DNA of 64,000 nt from Rhizobium tibeticum (GCF_900110205.1 NZ_FOCV01000029.1:1-64000), one strand, 5' to 3'; positions 8,062 through 16,691 are shown, numbered from the stretch's first letter. A program made the numbers and translations. The notes: generated by a model from the sequence alone, not told the origin.

Positions 8062-9549
8062 ATGATCAAGACCGGGGCAACACACATCGAGATGCTGAAG
8101 GACGGCAGGCAGGTCTACATCAACGGTCTGTTGGCCGGAGATATCACAGCCCATACCGCTTTTCGGCAGACTGTTCGATCGATTGGAATGCTTTACGATT
8201 TTCAGTCCAGTATCGACAATCTGGAACTCATGACGTTCGAAGTGCCGGAGGCGGGCGGAGAACGAGCCAACCGGATTTGGCAGCTGCCGCATAGCTATGC
8301 GGATCTTGTGGAACGCCGCAAGGCACTCGAGGCTTGGACCGAACTCCATGGCGGCTTTCTGGGCCGTGCGCCGGATCACGTCGCCTCATGCATCTCAGGC
8401 ATGTATATGGGGATCGAGGTATTCAGGGCCTATGATGCCGCTCGCGCCGCTGCCCTTGCCGACTATTATCGATATGCCCGCGACAATGAGCTTTATCTCA
8501 CCTATGTCATCATCAATCCTCAAGCCGATCGGTCAAAAGCCGCGAGCGAACAGCAGGACCCGTTCCTCACCGCGGGCGTGGTCGACCAGGACAGCGATGG
8601 CTTGACCATCCGCGGTGCCAAGATGCTGGCAACCGGCGGCGTGATGGCAAATGAAGTGCTTGTGACCTGTATTCAGCCTCTTCGCGAGGGAGATGAGCGC
8701 TATGCGGTTTCGTTCGCGGTGCCTATGAATATCAAGGGGTTGAAGATCCTCTCTCGCAAGTCATACGAGGAAAGCGCGACGAGTGTTTTCGACAATCCGC
8801 TCGCCAGCCGCTTCGATGAAAACGACGCGGTCCTTTACTTCGACGATGTGAAAGTGCCGTGGGACCGCGTATTCGTTAATCAGGACATCGCAATGACCCT
8901 GAACCAGTTTCACGCCACGCCGGCCCACGTCTATCAGAATTATCAAGCCCAGATACGCCTGATGGTGAAGATGCGATTCCTTGTCGGCATCGCTAAGCGA
9001 ATCGCGGAAACAAACGGTGTCATCAACTTTCCTCAAGTGAAGGAAACACTGGGTACTCTGGCCGCGCATAACACCATGGTGGACGCGCTCGTTCATTCGA
9101 TGGAAGTGAAGGGCCGAATGCACGGCGCATACTTCATTCCAGACGCGCACACCCTGTACTCCGCCCAGGTCTTGACCCAGCAACTTTATGCGCAGGTTAT
9201 GGTGACCCTGCGCGAGCTGGCGGGGGGCGGGTTGATCATGTTGCCATCTTCGGTTTCGGACTTCGCGAATGGTGAACTGCGTGATCTGATCGGGAAAACG
9301 CAGCAATCCTCCGTCGCCTCCTCGGAGGGCCGTGTGAAATTTTTTAAGCTCGCCTGGGATGCAGTCGGATCGGAATTTGCATCGCGCCACACGCAATACG
9401 AAATGTTTTATGGGGGCGCTGCTTTTGTGACCAAGGGCCACAGCTTCCGGACGTTCGATTGGGATCGCTGCACGCAGCTTGTCGATCAAATGCTCGACAG
9501 CTATGCGCTTGAGGACGAAATCGTCAAGGCAAACCCTGTAGCCGCCTGA
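8062..9549 (+). CDS. HpaB-family flavin-dependent aromatic monooxygenase
   Basis: This 495-residue protein matches the large oxygenase of 4-hydroxyphenylacetate 3-monooxygenase and related two-component hydroxylases, which use reduced flavin from a partner to hydroxylate phenolic substrates. Its length is that of the family, and it has the acyl-CoA-dehydrogenase-like fold with KMLATGGVMANEVLVTC and FDDVKVPWDRVFVN. The start at 8062 follows GGGAGAGGG. The family also contains chlorophenol and other aromatic hydroxylases, so the substrate cannot be fixed from sequence. No ring-cleavage genes follow, so this is a first-step module. Confidence 0.88.
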   Translation: MIKTGATHIEMLKDGRQVYINGLLAGDITAHTAFRQTVRSIGMLYDFQSSIDNLELMTFEVPEAGGERANRIWQLPHSYADLVERRKALEAWTELHGGFLGRAPDHVASCISGMYMGIEVFRAYDAARAAALADYYRYARDNELYLTYVIINPQADRSKAASEQQDPFLTAGVVDQDSDGLTIRGAKMLATGGVMANEVLVTCIQPLREGDERYAVSFAVPMNIKGLKILSRKSYEESATSVFDNPLASRFDENDAVLYFDDVKVPWDRVFVNQDIAMTLNQFHATPAHVYQNYQAQIRLMVKMRFLVGIAKRIAETNGVINFPQVKETLGTLAAHNTMVDALVHSMEVKGRMHGAYFIPDAHTLYSAQVLTQQLYAQVMVTLRELAGGGLIMLPSSVSDFANGELRDLIGKTQQSSVASSEGRVKFFKLAWDAVGSEFASRHTQYEMFYGGAAFVTKGHSFRTFDWDRCTQLVDQMLDSYALEDEIVKANPVAA

Positions 9550-9557
9550 GGTGTTCC

Positions 9558-9950
9558 ATGACAAGCCAGAAAGAGCATAAGGAATTCCATTCCGTGGATA
9601 TGGATGACGAAGGCTGGCATTCGCCTCCCGGCTATCCCCTTGAGATCGAACAAAAGATACTTGCGGGCAGTCTCGACGAAAACCACATGACAGGAAATCG
9701 GACGCGACTGCTTCGATTCAAACCGGGCGCGTATACAACAATGCCGTTCGTGCATGACTATTGGGAGGAGGTATACCTGATCTCGGGGGATCTCGTCGTC
9801 GGCGGAGCAGATGATGCCCAGCGTGCGTCGAGCTTCTCGTCCAATACCTATGCCTGCCGGCCACCTGGGGTCTATCACGGCCCTTTCAGGTCGGAGACAG
9901 GATGTTTGTTGCTTGAGTTTCACTACTATTCCGGCCCACCTGCGCTATGA
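9558..9950 (+). CDS. Cupin-domain protein
   Basis: This 130-residue single-domain cupin begins eight bases after the oxygenase stop and closes the operon. The segment HDYWEEVYLISGDLVVGG supplies the first cupin motif with a histidine and two glutamates, and PPGVYHGPF supplies the histidine of the second, so metal binding is plausible. Cupins in such places may process or bind an unstable product; that is inference. Confidence 0.75.
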   Translation: MTSQKEHKEFHSVDMDDEGWHSPPGYPLEIEQKILAGSLDENHMTGNRTRLLRFKPGAYTTMPFVHDYWEEVYLISGDLVVGGADDAQRASSFSSNTYACRPPGVYHGPFRSETGCLLLEFHYYSGPPAL

Positions 9951-10453
9951 TGAACCTGTAGATTGTGCTGGATGGCTGCAGCGCCGGAAGCTGATTGACA
10001 GCTTTTGGTGCGCAGAATGTTAATAGCGGACAGTTCGACCGGGCGGGATACTGACCCAAAGAAACCTGCGCCCACGATAGACTTAGTTACGCAAGAAGCG
10101 GACGGGTTTTTAGAATCCGTTCGCTGGGGAAGTCATCATGGCAGGTGGCCATCGCGGTCTTATCCGGCTCCGCATTCGCTCCGTGGCCGCGCTCGCCACC
10201 AGGAAATCTGCTTCGGCGGGGCGTCTCGCGTGATGATGAGAACTCTACGCTATAGGCCCTCTGAAATGACATTCGGAAGCAGATCGAAATTTGCTGAAGT
10301 CAGGGCGTCCTTCTCACCACCTGCTTCTCGCGATTTAGGCATAGCCGCCCCGCCCGGCCACGGCGCCCGTCAGGCGATGAGTGCTGCTTGCCTGCATCAG
10401 ATCACAAACCCTGCCCGCCTCATCCTGGGTTCGACAGTCTCATGCAGCGGTTC
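9951..10453. other. Intergenic, no gene recognised
   Basis: I find no coherent coding signal on either strand in these 500 bases. It lies between the monooxygenase operon and a decayed LysR gene, and may include remains of that gene's 3' flank. Confidence 0.45.
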
Positions 10454-11253
10454 TCATCCATGCCAGGAAGGACTCTCACCGCGGATCGCGGACTGTGGTG
10501 CATTCAGACGACACAAAAACTGTAGCCCGGTAGGGACGAGCGAGCCGTTTTCCAGTTCACGGCCGACCACGACTTCACTGCAGATCGCAATGCCTTGCCC
10601 GGCGACAACCGCATCGATCGCATGCAGTTCCTCGCGGAAGCTCAAATCTCAGGCTTTGTCCGGGATCAGCTCTGGATCGATTGAACGGGCCGTCGCTAGC
10701 CACCGGGACCAGGTGGGAGCGTCCGGATCCCGGTTCATCCAGTCAAAATGGATCAACGGATAACGCAGGAGATCAGCAGCACGCTCGATCGCTCGCCCGT
10801 CGCTTGCCAACAATAGGGGACTGCAAATGGAAAAAAAGGAATCGCGGCACACCTCCTGAGCGGCAAAGCCCAAAGGCGGACGCCGTGTGTAGCGGATCGC
10901 CACAGCCGCAGCGCCGGCGCGCAGATCGAGCAGCGCGTCCGTCCCGATGATCTCCAGCGGGATGGCCGGTTGGCCTCTCGCCATTTCGGTAACCGGGGCA
11001 CCAGCCATCGGCTCGCGAAAGCGTTCGGACTTGTTACCCGCAATGGCGCTTGAACATTCGGCTCGGCGACTGCCGCAAGGGAGCCAGCGAGAAGATCAAA
11101 GCCGTTGCACAGGATAGGAAACAGGCGCGCTCCCGCACTCGTCAGCACGAGCGGGCGCGGCACGCCGAGCTCCACCGCGGCGGCCTTGAAGCTGCCGTGC
11201 CGAGCGACGGCCTCGAAGGCATGCAAGGCGCGCAGGGGCGGACAGTTTCTCAT
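10454..11253 (-). pseudogene. LysR family regulator, broken
   Basis: Read on the minus strand from 11253, the protein starts LRALHAFEAVARHGSFKAAA, the helix-turn-helix start of a GcvA-like LysR regulator. It then jumps from AVELGV to PRPLVLTSAGARLF, missing about 20 residues of the recognition helix and wing. The substrate domain continues in a second frame (IPLEIIGTDALLDLRAGAAA, 10649-11008) and ends in a third (LSFREELHAIDAVVAGQGIA, 10454-10645). At least two frameshifts and one internal deletion make it non-functional. It faces away from the FAD oxidase gene, the usual divergent layout of a LysR gene and its target. Confidence 0.85.
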
Positions 11254-11359
11254 GTCAGCAGTGTAGATGAATTCCTCTCATCTAGTGCTAAGGATTTCGC
11301 TTTTGCAGAAGGTGGGTCCCTGTGAGACAGTAGTCCTGTTGGAACCGAGGGCGACAACG

Positions 11360-12754
11360 ATGGAGATCCCACGACAGACCGATGCGCTATTGGGCCGATC
11401 CGATTCTTCGAGTACGGCGATCGAACAGCTACGGTCGTGCTTACGGGGCGAAGTGATTTTGCCGACAGATGCTGCCTACGATCAGGCGCGGGCGGTCTGG
11501 AACGGGGCGATCGATAAACGCCCCGCTGCAATTGTCTTTTGCGCCGATCCTGATGACGTCGTCCATGCCGTGACCTATGCCAGGTCACAAGGCTGTCTCG
11601 TGGCAGTTCGCAGTGGCGGCCACAACGTCGCCGGTCTGTCCGTCTGCGACGATGGGATGGTGATCGATCTATCGCGCATGAAGAAGATGGTCGTCGATCC
11701 CGAGCGCCGCATCGCCAGAGCCGAAGCTGGTCTCACCCTCGGCGAGTTCGACGCAGCCACACAAGCCCACGGTCTTGCAACGACCATGGGTGTCAACAGC
11801 GACACCGGCATTGCCGGCCTCACGCTCGGTGGAGGCTTCGGCAAGCTCGGGCGAAAGCACGGTCTGAGCTGCGATAATTTGATCGCTGCAGAAATGGTCA
11901 CGGCTGACGGACAACTGTTGCGCACAAGCATCGACGAGCATCCCGAACTGTTCTGGGCCTTGCGAGGCGGCGGCGGCAATTTCGGCATAGTGACGGCGTT
12001 CGAATACCGGCTGCACCCGCTTGGCCCGACCCTTCTCGTGGGCTCGGTGCTTCACGCCTACAATCATGGGCGCGAGGCTATGCGGTTTTACGACAAATTC
12101 TCCCGTGACGCCCCGGACGAGGTCAGCGTCGATGCCGCGCTAGTCACACTGCCCTCGGGCGACCGTGCCTTCACCATCTCGGCTTGCTATGGCGGGGCAC
12201 CCGAAGCGGGCGAATCCATCATCGCACCGCTGATGAAATTCGGACACCCTATCGAAAGCCGCCTTCAAGCCATTCCTTATCTTCAGATTCAATCGGCGGG
12301 CGACAGCCTTTTTCCACGCGGGCGACGCTATTACTGGAAAGCGCAGTTCCTGCGTGAGATCAGCGATGGTGCGATCGACGCGCTGCTCGACGGCTACGCG
12401 GGGGCTCCCAACCACTCATCCTTGCTAGTTTTCCAGCAGGTCGGCGGAGCAATCGCTCGCGTGCCCGCGTCACACTCGCCCTATGCAAATCGCGATGCGG
12501 CCCTTGACTGCTTCCCGATCGCCATCTGGGACAATCCGGCCGATGACGAGGCAAATATGCGCTGGGTGCGCGACCTGTGGAATGCGATCAGACCATTCTC
12601 CACCGGCGGCGTCTATGCCAACAATCTCGGTGATGAGGGTGATGAGCGCGTGCGTGATGCCTATGGCGCCAATTATGCGCGCCTTGCCGCCATCAAGAAG
12701 CAATACGACCCGACCAATTTCTTCCGATTGAACCAAAACATCAGGCCTGGATAA
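11360..12754 (+). CDS. FAD-linked oxidase (berberine bridge enzyme-like)
   Basis: This 464-residue oxidoreductase has a PCMH-type FAD-binding domain (residues about 50-220) and the C-terminal BBE segment (YDPTNFFRLNQNI). The motif RSGGHNVAGLS supplies the histidine that holds FAD covalently. The region that carries a second FAD-linking cysteine in glucooligosaccharide oxidases reads MGVNSDTGIAGLTLGGG and has none, so a single covalent bond, as in 6-hydroxynicotine oxidase, is expected. The start at 11360 lies in a GAGG-containing context. Its divergent LysR neighbour is broken, so its expression may no longer be inducible. The substrate is unknown. Confidence 0.85.
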   Translation: MEIPRQTDALLGRSDSSSTAIEQLRSCLRGEVILPTDAAYDQARAVWNGAIDKRPAAIVFCADPDDVVHAVTYARSQGCLVAVRSGGHNVAGLSVCDDGMVIDLSRMKKMVVDPERRIARAEAGLTLGEFDAATQAHGLATTMGVNSDTGIAGLTLGGGFGKLGRKHGLSCDNLIAAEMVTADGQLLRTSIDEHPELFWALRGGGGNFGIVTAFEYRLHPLGPTLLVGSVLHAYNHGREAMRFYDKFSRDAPDEVSVDAALVTLPSGDRAFTISACYGGAPEAGESIIAPLMKFGHPIESRLQAIPYLQIQSAGDSLFPRGRRYYWKAQFLREISDGAIDALLDGYAGAPNHSSLLVFQQVGGAIARVPASHSPYANRDAALDCFPIAIWDNPADDEANMRWVRDLWNAIRPFSTGGVYANNLGDEGDERVRDAYGANYARLAAIKKQYDPTNFFRLNQNIRPG

Positions 12755-12775
12755 TTCGGAATTCGTGGGGGAACC

Positions 12776-12931
12776 GTGCGCAGTCGCTGGACGATCCTTG
12801 CTGTCTTGTTTGTCGCCCGCACCTCGATGGCGTTTCAGTTTCAGAGCGTCGCCGCCGTCGCTTGCGAAAAGCTGGACTTATTCGGTGAACTCGCGACCAA
12901 AGACGCTGCGGCGACAGAGTTAGGCAGCTAA
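12776..12931 (+). pseudogene. MFS transporter N-terminal stub
   Basis: A GTG-started frame of 51 residues reads RWTILAVLFVARTSMAFQFQ, typical of the first membrane helix of a major facilitator transporter, 22 bases after the FAD oxidase stop. After SVAAVA the sequence becomes unrelated (CEKLDLFGELATKD) and stops. The transporter of the oxidase operon has thus been lost at a rearrangement junction. Confidence 0.65.
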
Positions 12932-13114
12932 GTTCGGGGGTGTCTGGTTGCCAACGCTCCGATAACTATTGCCCTGGCCCGTCTTCGCAATCGCCACGAT
13001 GACAGCAACGGGGTTCCCCTCACGACAGCTGACGACCTCATCGTCGCGCAGGGCAAGGTCGATCAATTCTTCAAGTCGCTCTGCTGCCTCGGCAATTTCG
13101 ACGCAAATCGTCAC
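12920..13114 (-). CDS. Orphan Phd/YefM-type antitoxin
   Basis: A 64-residue protein has the compact Phd/YefM look: MTICVEIAEAAERLEELIDL, then DDEVVSCREGNPVAVIVAI, the short strand that follows the DNA-binding part. No toxin gene follows its 3' end, where the MFS stub lies instead. It reads in the same direction as the PIN toxin gene and starts 15 bases after that gene's stop. It is probably a leftover of a second toxin-antitoxin pair. The C-terminal tail (YRSVGNQTPPNLAA) may be altered. Confidence 0.55.
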   Translation of the reverse strand: MTICVEIAEAAERLEELIDLALRDDEVVSCREGNPVAVIVAIAKTGQGNSYRSVGNQTPPNLAA

Positions 13115-13128
13115 CGCTGTTGCCCTTC

Positions 13129-13506
13129 TTACCAGACGCGCTCATGCAAAATCGCGTCGAACACAATATCGGTCGAGACGAAAGCGCAATGTTCAAGTCG
13201 TGCCTGGGCCGCCAGGATCCTATCCCAGGGATCGCGATGATCCCAGTCGAAGGCGGCGGCCAGTTCGGCATGCAGATCGCTGATGGCGAGTGTCTGCAAT
13301 CCGCTGGCAGTCACTGCGGCCCGCAATTCCTGCGGCTTCAGGTCGAGCTTCTTCAGGCGCATCTTGTTGTCGAGCTCGTAGAAGGAGACGGCACTGACGA
13401 GGATGGTATTGGTCTTGTCCTCGATCAGCGATCGCGCTCTCGACGAGAGGCGATCGCTGCCAATGGTCCACCAATAGACGGCATGGCTGTCGAGCAGCAC
13501 CTTCAC
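13129..13506 (-). CDS. vapC: PIN-domain toxin (VapC-like ribonuclease)
   Basis: This 125-residue toxin has the PIN-domain acidic residues: D7 in MKVLLDSHAVYWW, a glutamate in SAVSFYELDNKM, and the DWDHRDPWDRILAAQA segment, followed by a final aspartate in FVSTDIVFD. Such proteins cut RNA, often tRNA or rRNA, when free of antitoxin. Its start overlaps the antitoxin stop by four bases, the normal arrangement of an antitoxin-first operon. Confidence 0.88.
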   Translation of the reverse strand: MKVLLDSHAVYWWTIGSDRLSSRARSLIEDKTNTILVSAVSFYELDNKMRLKKLDLKPQELRAAVTASGLQTLAISDLHAELAAAFDWDHRDPWDRILAAQARLEHCAFVSTDIVFDAILHERVW

Positions 13507-13796
13507 GAGCGGTTGTCCCGATCGTCAGGCTTGCCTTGCCACACGCCAATGTCATCGTTCCAGTCGCCGGCGTCGATCCCCGCCTGTTCGGTGTCGTGAT
13601 CATCGAAGAGATCGTCGGGAAGGCCGTGCTGGCGCAACAGCCCGAACGGTCGTTTGCCGCCAAGGTCGGCTGGACCGATGCGGGCATAGACTTGCGTGCC
13701 GCGCATGATGATGATTTCCTCGCCCTGGTTGGCGCGTTCGAGGACCTCGGCGAAATGCTTGCGGGCCTCGCTGATCTTGTAGCTGGTCTGCGGCAT
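13503..13796 (-). CDS. Phd/YefM family antitoxin
   Basis: This 97-residue antitoxin begins MPQTSYKISEARKHFAEVLE, the Phd/YefM N-terminal DNA-binding fold, and continues EEIIIMRGTQVYARIGP. The acidic C-terminal half (residues about 60-97) should wrap the toxin encoded directly downstream. It is probably an autorepressor; inverted repeats lie just upstream. Confidence 0.85.
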   Translation of the reverse strand: MPQTSYKISEARKHFAEVLERANQGEEIIIMRGTQVYARIGPADLGGKRPFGLLRQHGLPDDLFDDHDTEQAGIDAGDWNDDIGVWQGKPDDRDNRS

Positions 13797-13849
13797 GGGG
13801 TCGGCCTCCGGAAAACACTGTTGGGCACGCTACCACGGCTTGGCAGAGC

Positions 13850-13894
13850 GTACAACCGTCTTGTACACATCACTTCCGATAAGGGGTACTTATC
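13850..13894. promoter_or_regulatory. Two 6-5-6 inverted repeats upstream of the antitoxin
   Basis: GTACAA-N5-TTGTAC spans 13850-13866 and GATAAG-N5-CTTATC spans 13878-13894. Both have six-base arms and five-base spacers, with centres 28 bp apart, 60-100 bp upstream of the antitoxin start. Paired palindromes are usual operators of toxin-antitoxin operons. The second also touches the start of the DUF1612 relic on the other strand. Confidence 0.5.
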
Positions 13895-14560
13895 GCCGGC
13901 CGATCGCGGCGCAATCCCCGGCTGGGCGCTCAGTGCCGACGGTCTGTGCAGCCTCCGTGGCAAGGGGCCGTGCCGCCTGCGAGACGCAATCCGCGGAGGG
14001 CGCCGTAGCGCCTCGCCGAGTTTGCCGCCATCGACGCGGTACTGGCCCGATCCGAGGCCGCGCTGGCAGAAGCGACTGCGCCGGGCCGGTCATCAGTCTG
14101 GGGGCGGGATCCACTGGTCTACGATCTCGACTGGGACGAAGACGAGCGCCTTGATCAATGGCGAACGGTGCTACGCCAGTCGGAATTTCTGCCGCCAGTG
14201 CTGCAGGCGATCGTCGCGCTCGACACCTGAAACGAACTGGCCGTGCTCCAGCATGCACCCTGGCTCGGCCGGCTGCTGGCGATCGTCCAGGGGCTGATTG
14301 CGGCCGCCGAAGTCGGCCTGAAGGAGTACGATCGGTTGGCGCTGGCACGGCAGATGATGGAGCGAAAACTGACCGGCCGGCGCGCGTCGTCAAAGCTGCG
14401 GGAACTGATCGAGCTCGTCATGGCAAAACCACTCGTCTCGGCGGCCATGGTCACGAAGGTGCTCGACGTCACGCCGCAGACGGCCCGTCGCATCGTCGGC
14501 GAGCTCGGGCTGCGGGAGATGACGGGGAGGGGGAGGTTTCGAGCGTGGGGCATAATGTAG
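13895..14560 (+). pseudogene. DUF1612/HTH rhizobial plasmid protein, decayed
   Basis: The sequence matches the rhizobial family with a DUF1612 region and a C-terminal helix-turn-helix (I recall these as RHE_PE00001-type proteins). Pieces include GWALSADGL, then IDAVLARSEAALAEATAPG, DLDWDEDERLDQWR, and an intact C-terminus SAAMVTKVLDVTPQTARRIV with GLREMTGRGRFRAWG. The N-terminus is missing, a TGA interrupts after IVALDT, and a segment of roughly 35 residues is deleted between GRLLA and IVQGLIAAAE. The intact C-terminal 105 residues could still be read from an internal ATG at 14243. Confidence 0.8.
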
Positions 14561-15034
14561 TGCAATACGCGGAATAGCTACTCAGTTGGGGTTTAGGTCC
14601 TAACGCAAGGGCTGCGTTGTCGTTGGCGGCCCGCATGAGGCTCGCATAGCCCTCCGGTGAGTGGCCTGTTGCTGGCTGCCAAATGCCCGCGAAACGAGGG
14701 GTCATCGTTGGCCAACGGCAATCTGAATTGTTCGTTTCCCAACTGCCTAGGGAGCGCGGATGCGTGAATCAAAACTGGGTGTTGACGGAGCTGGCCGCCT
14801 CGCCCGATCGACGAGCCGTTAGAGATGCCCCGGCAGTCTGGCACAACTGTTATCGCAATTAGCCGATCGTCGACTAACAAATCACACGGCAGCCGAGTCC
14901 GTCGCAGACCGCCATCGACGGCGGTCCTTTTACCGGGCAGGTGTTGAAGCGCTCTCTGTCACCTGCGCCTCAGAGGGCATTCGAGAGATCCTTTGATCCG
15001 TCACTAGTGTTCGTGGGCTCCCGTTCGCGCTGCA
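14561..15034. other. Intergenic with a terminator-like hairpin
   Basis: No gene is recognised on either strand. The only clear structure is the hairpin at 14907-14931. Confidence 0.4.
14907..14931 (+). terminator. Intrinsic terminator-like hairpin
   Basis: GACCGCC, a six-base loop and GGCGGTC are followed by CTTTTA. The seven-pair GC-rich stem with a short T run fits a weak Rho-independent terminator for plus-strand transcription, but no intact gene lies directly upstream. Confidence 0.45.
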
Positions 15035-15193
15035 TCAACAGCCGAGTTCAGCCTGCCTGCGTACGCCTGTCTTCTCGAAGATGTGGCTGAGATGCGCTCT
15101 GACTGTCGAGGCTGTGATGCCAAGCCGGACGCCGGCGGCCGCACGTCCGTCGCCCTTGAGAATCTCCATGGCAACATCGGCCTCGGCCTTCAT
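15035..15193 (-). pseudogene. LuxR-type HTH fragment
   Basis: On the minus strand, 52 residues encode AGVRLGITASTVRAHLSHIF followed by EKTGVRRQAELGC, the DNA-binding helix-turn-helix of a LuxR/NarL regulator with its natural C-terminal end. The sensory part is missing: the frame joins AT-rich foreign sequence near 15195. It is the cut-off tail of a regulator. Confidence 0.75.
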
Positions 15194-15198
15194 TTGTC

Positions 15199-15432
15199 AG
15201 ATATTTTTCGGCAGATATTCTCATTGGCTTCACAATTGTGTCCGCTTCGATTCTTTTGTTCTCATTTATTCCATTCAAGGAATATTACTCAAGCTTTACG
15301 CTCAGTCTAAAAGTAAGTGTTGACGCCAATATACTGCGCGAATTGATTTTGATTGCAGGATTTTACGCGTGCTTTGCCGAGGTTCTAAGCAAAGTTCTTT
15401 CTTCTATCTCTCTCAATAGAGGGACGTTGTAA
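15199..15432 (+). pseudogene. AT-rich membrane protein fragment
   Basis: An open frame of about 77 residues is rich in hydrophobic residues, with likely helices at ADILIGFTIVSASILLFSFI and LILIAGFYACFAEVLSKVL, and ends at 15432. It begins at the junction with the LuxR fragment without a convincing start. The AT content is much higher than in neighbouring genes, suggesting a separate origin. The family is not recognised. Confidence 0.4.
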
Positions 15433-15434
15433 CT

Positions 15435-15540
15435 ATGGACGATATTCTCAAAACAATAGATAAATACTTTGGTTATACGTCAGATACAGTTGGATCTCTA
15501 AATGAAGCGATTGCGCGCTTCTCCCTGTCCGCTGAGGGGG
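15435..15540 (+). pseudogene. Truncated N-terminus of an unknown protein
   Basis: An ATG two bases after the preceding stop starts MDDILKTIDKYFGYTSDTVG and continues for about 35 residues before the composition changes sharply near 15540. The tight spacing suggests it formed an operon with the membrane protein before it. The rest is lost. Confidence 0.4.
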
Positions 15541-15685
15541 GGATCGAAAGCAGTCGAGTACTTTGGCTGAGGGGCGCACGAAATGCATCGTGCGGCGGTT
15601 CAGCCAAAAGCAACAGACACAAAACTGCCAGAAGTTCCATAATGTTGATTATCCGATCTATGGATTGTACACCGCAAAGTTGAAG

Positions 15686-15925
15686 TGTCCTGATCCTGCA
15701 AAGTAAGAATGTCACTCTCCCCAAGTTTTGATGACCTGGGAGATTGCGGATGGGACTGATTGCGATGAGCGAGCGTGATCTGCAGCGGATCGAGGTTTTG
15801 TCGAAGGTCGTTGACGGCCGGATGACGCTGGTGTCGGCGGCGCGTGTTCTTGATCTGAGCGAGCGCCAGGTGCGCCGGTTGCTGGAGCGGATCAGCACTG
15901 GCGGTGCGGCGTCGATCCGGCAGGC
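15686..15925 (+). mobile_element. ISNCY-type transposase, left-end fragment
   Basis: The sequence TGTCCTGATCCTGCAAAG resembles an IS tip, and 58 bases later a frame opens at 15744 (15744-15947): MGLIAMSERDLQRIEVLSKV, then RMTLVSAARVLDLSERQVRR. This is the N-terminal helix-turn-helix of transposases classed with ISNCY. The similarity ends near 15925, so only the left end and about 60 residues survive. Confidence 0.7.
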
Positions 15926-16017
15926 GATTTCCGACGTCGATGCGTGAAGTTGTTCAGACGCCGGTGGAAACGATCATCACGAGAGCAAAAGCGCCAGCGC
16001 TAATGCTGGCGTTGTGA

Positions 16018-16488
16018 TCAATCGCTGCTGCCGAAAATGAGGCTTTGATAGGCCGCGAGCATCTCCGGATCCTCGACGGAGCCATGATGATGGAGTTGCC
16101 TCCAGGCGCCATCCATCCGAATGAACCAGCGGGTTGTTCGGAAGGCGACATCCAGACTGTTGCTGGCGGTGCGGCACTTACCCCGTTCGCGACCGACGAA
16201 CAGATGCCAATCGTGTCCACCTTGGCTGGTGAAGTCGTGGAACGTGACGTTTACGGTGGCGGCGCCACCGAACAGTTTGGTATAGCCCCCCGCGATCTCT
16301 TTCCAACCGCGACGGATTCCACCGATAGGGTTGTCCATGCTCGGAGCCGCCCCAGGGAACCAGATCGCTTCAAGGCCCACCATATCGGCCGAATTGAATG
16401 CCCTGTAGAATTCGATCAGCGCATCCAAGGCGCCGCCATCCCCTGCCTTCTGTTCTGCACCCGTGATCTCTTCAAAACGTTCCTTCAT
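16018..16488 (-). CDS. SnoaL-like / NTF2-fold protein
   Basis: This 156-residue protein has the features of the NTF2-like SnoaL/DUF4440 group: a helical start (LDALIEFYRAFNSADM), a pocket segment with a conserved tryptophan (IWFPGAAPSMDNPIGG) and a C-terminal sheet ending WRQLHHHGSVEDPEMLAAYQ. Members act as small isomerases, dehydratases or hydrolases, or bind ligands. It is the leftmost gene of the 16-40 kb block and has a copy of the regulon motif pointing at it at 16634-16652. Confidence 0.75.
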   Translation of the reverse strand: MKERFEEITGAEQKAGDGGALDALIEFYRAFNSADMVGLEAIWFPGAAPSMDNPIGGIRRGWKEIAGGYTKLFGGAATVNVTFHDFTSQGGHDWHLFVGRERGKCRTASNSLDVAFRTTRWFIRMDGAWRQLHHHGSVEDPEMLAAYQSLIFGSSD

Positions 16489-16633
16489 GTCGAAACCTCT
16501 TTCCGGAAACTGTGGCGGGCAACGCCAATCTGCTGGCGTCGATCGGTCGACCTGAGGAAGGCGGGAACACGCCCAAAGAAACTAGGTCCCGCCAAGCCGA
16601 CGAAGGCAGCATGCGCGGCGATGGTGGCGTAAT

Positions 16634-16652
16634 CCATTGTACGATGGTGTCG
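16634..16652 (-). promoter_or_regulatory. Regulon motif site A
   Basis: Minus-strand sequence CGACACCATCGTACAATGG, 146 bp upstream of the SnoaL-like gene. The 3' end holds TACAAT, a good -10-like hexamer. It faces away from site B in the same gap. Confidence 0.7.
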
Positions 16653-16691
16653 GCGCAAACAACCGCCGCAAAGTCCCCGATGAGACGTTGG

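Noticed and set aside
8761..9564. 267-codon minus-strand frame opposite the HpaB-like oxygenase
   Set aside because: Composition is that of an antisense frame; the plus-strand protein has clear domains.
10005..10763. 252-codon plus-strand frame
   Set aside because: It overlaps the decayed LysR gene on the other strand, has no recognisable motif and no ribosome site.
14155..14577. Alternative frames on both strands across the DUF1612 relic
   Set aside because: Only the frame ending at 14560 matches a known family; the others are shadows.
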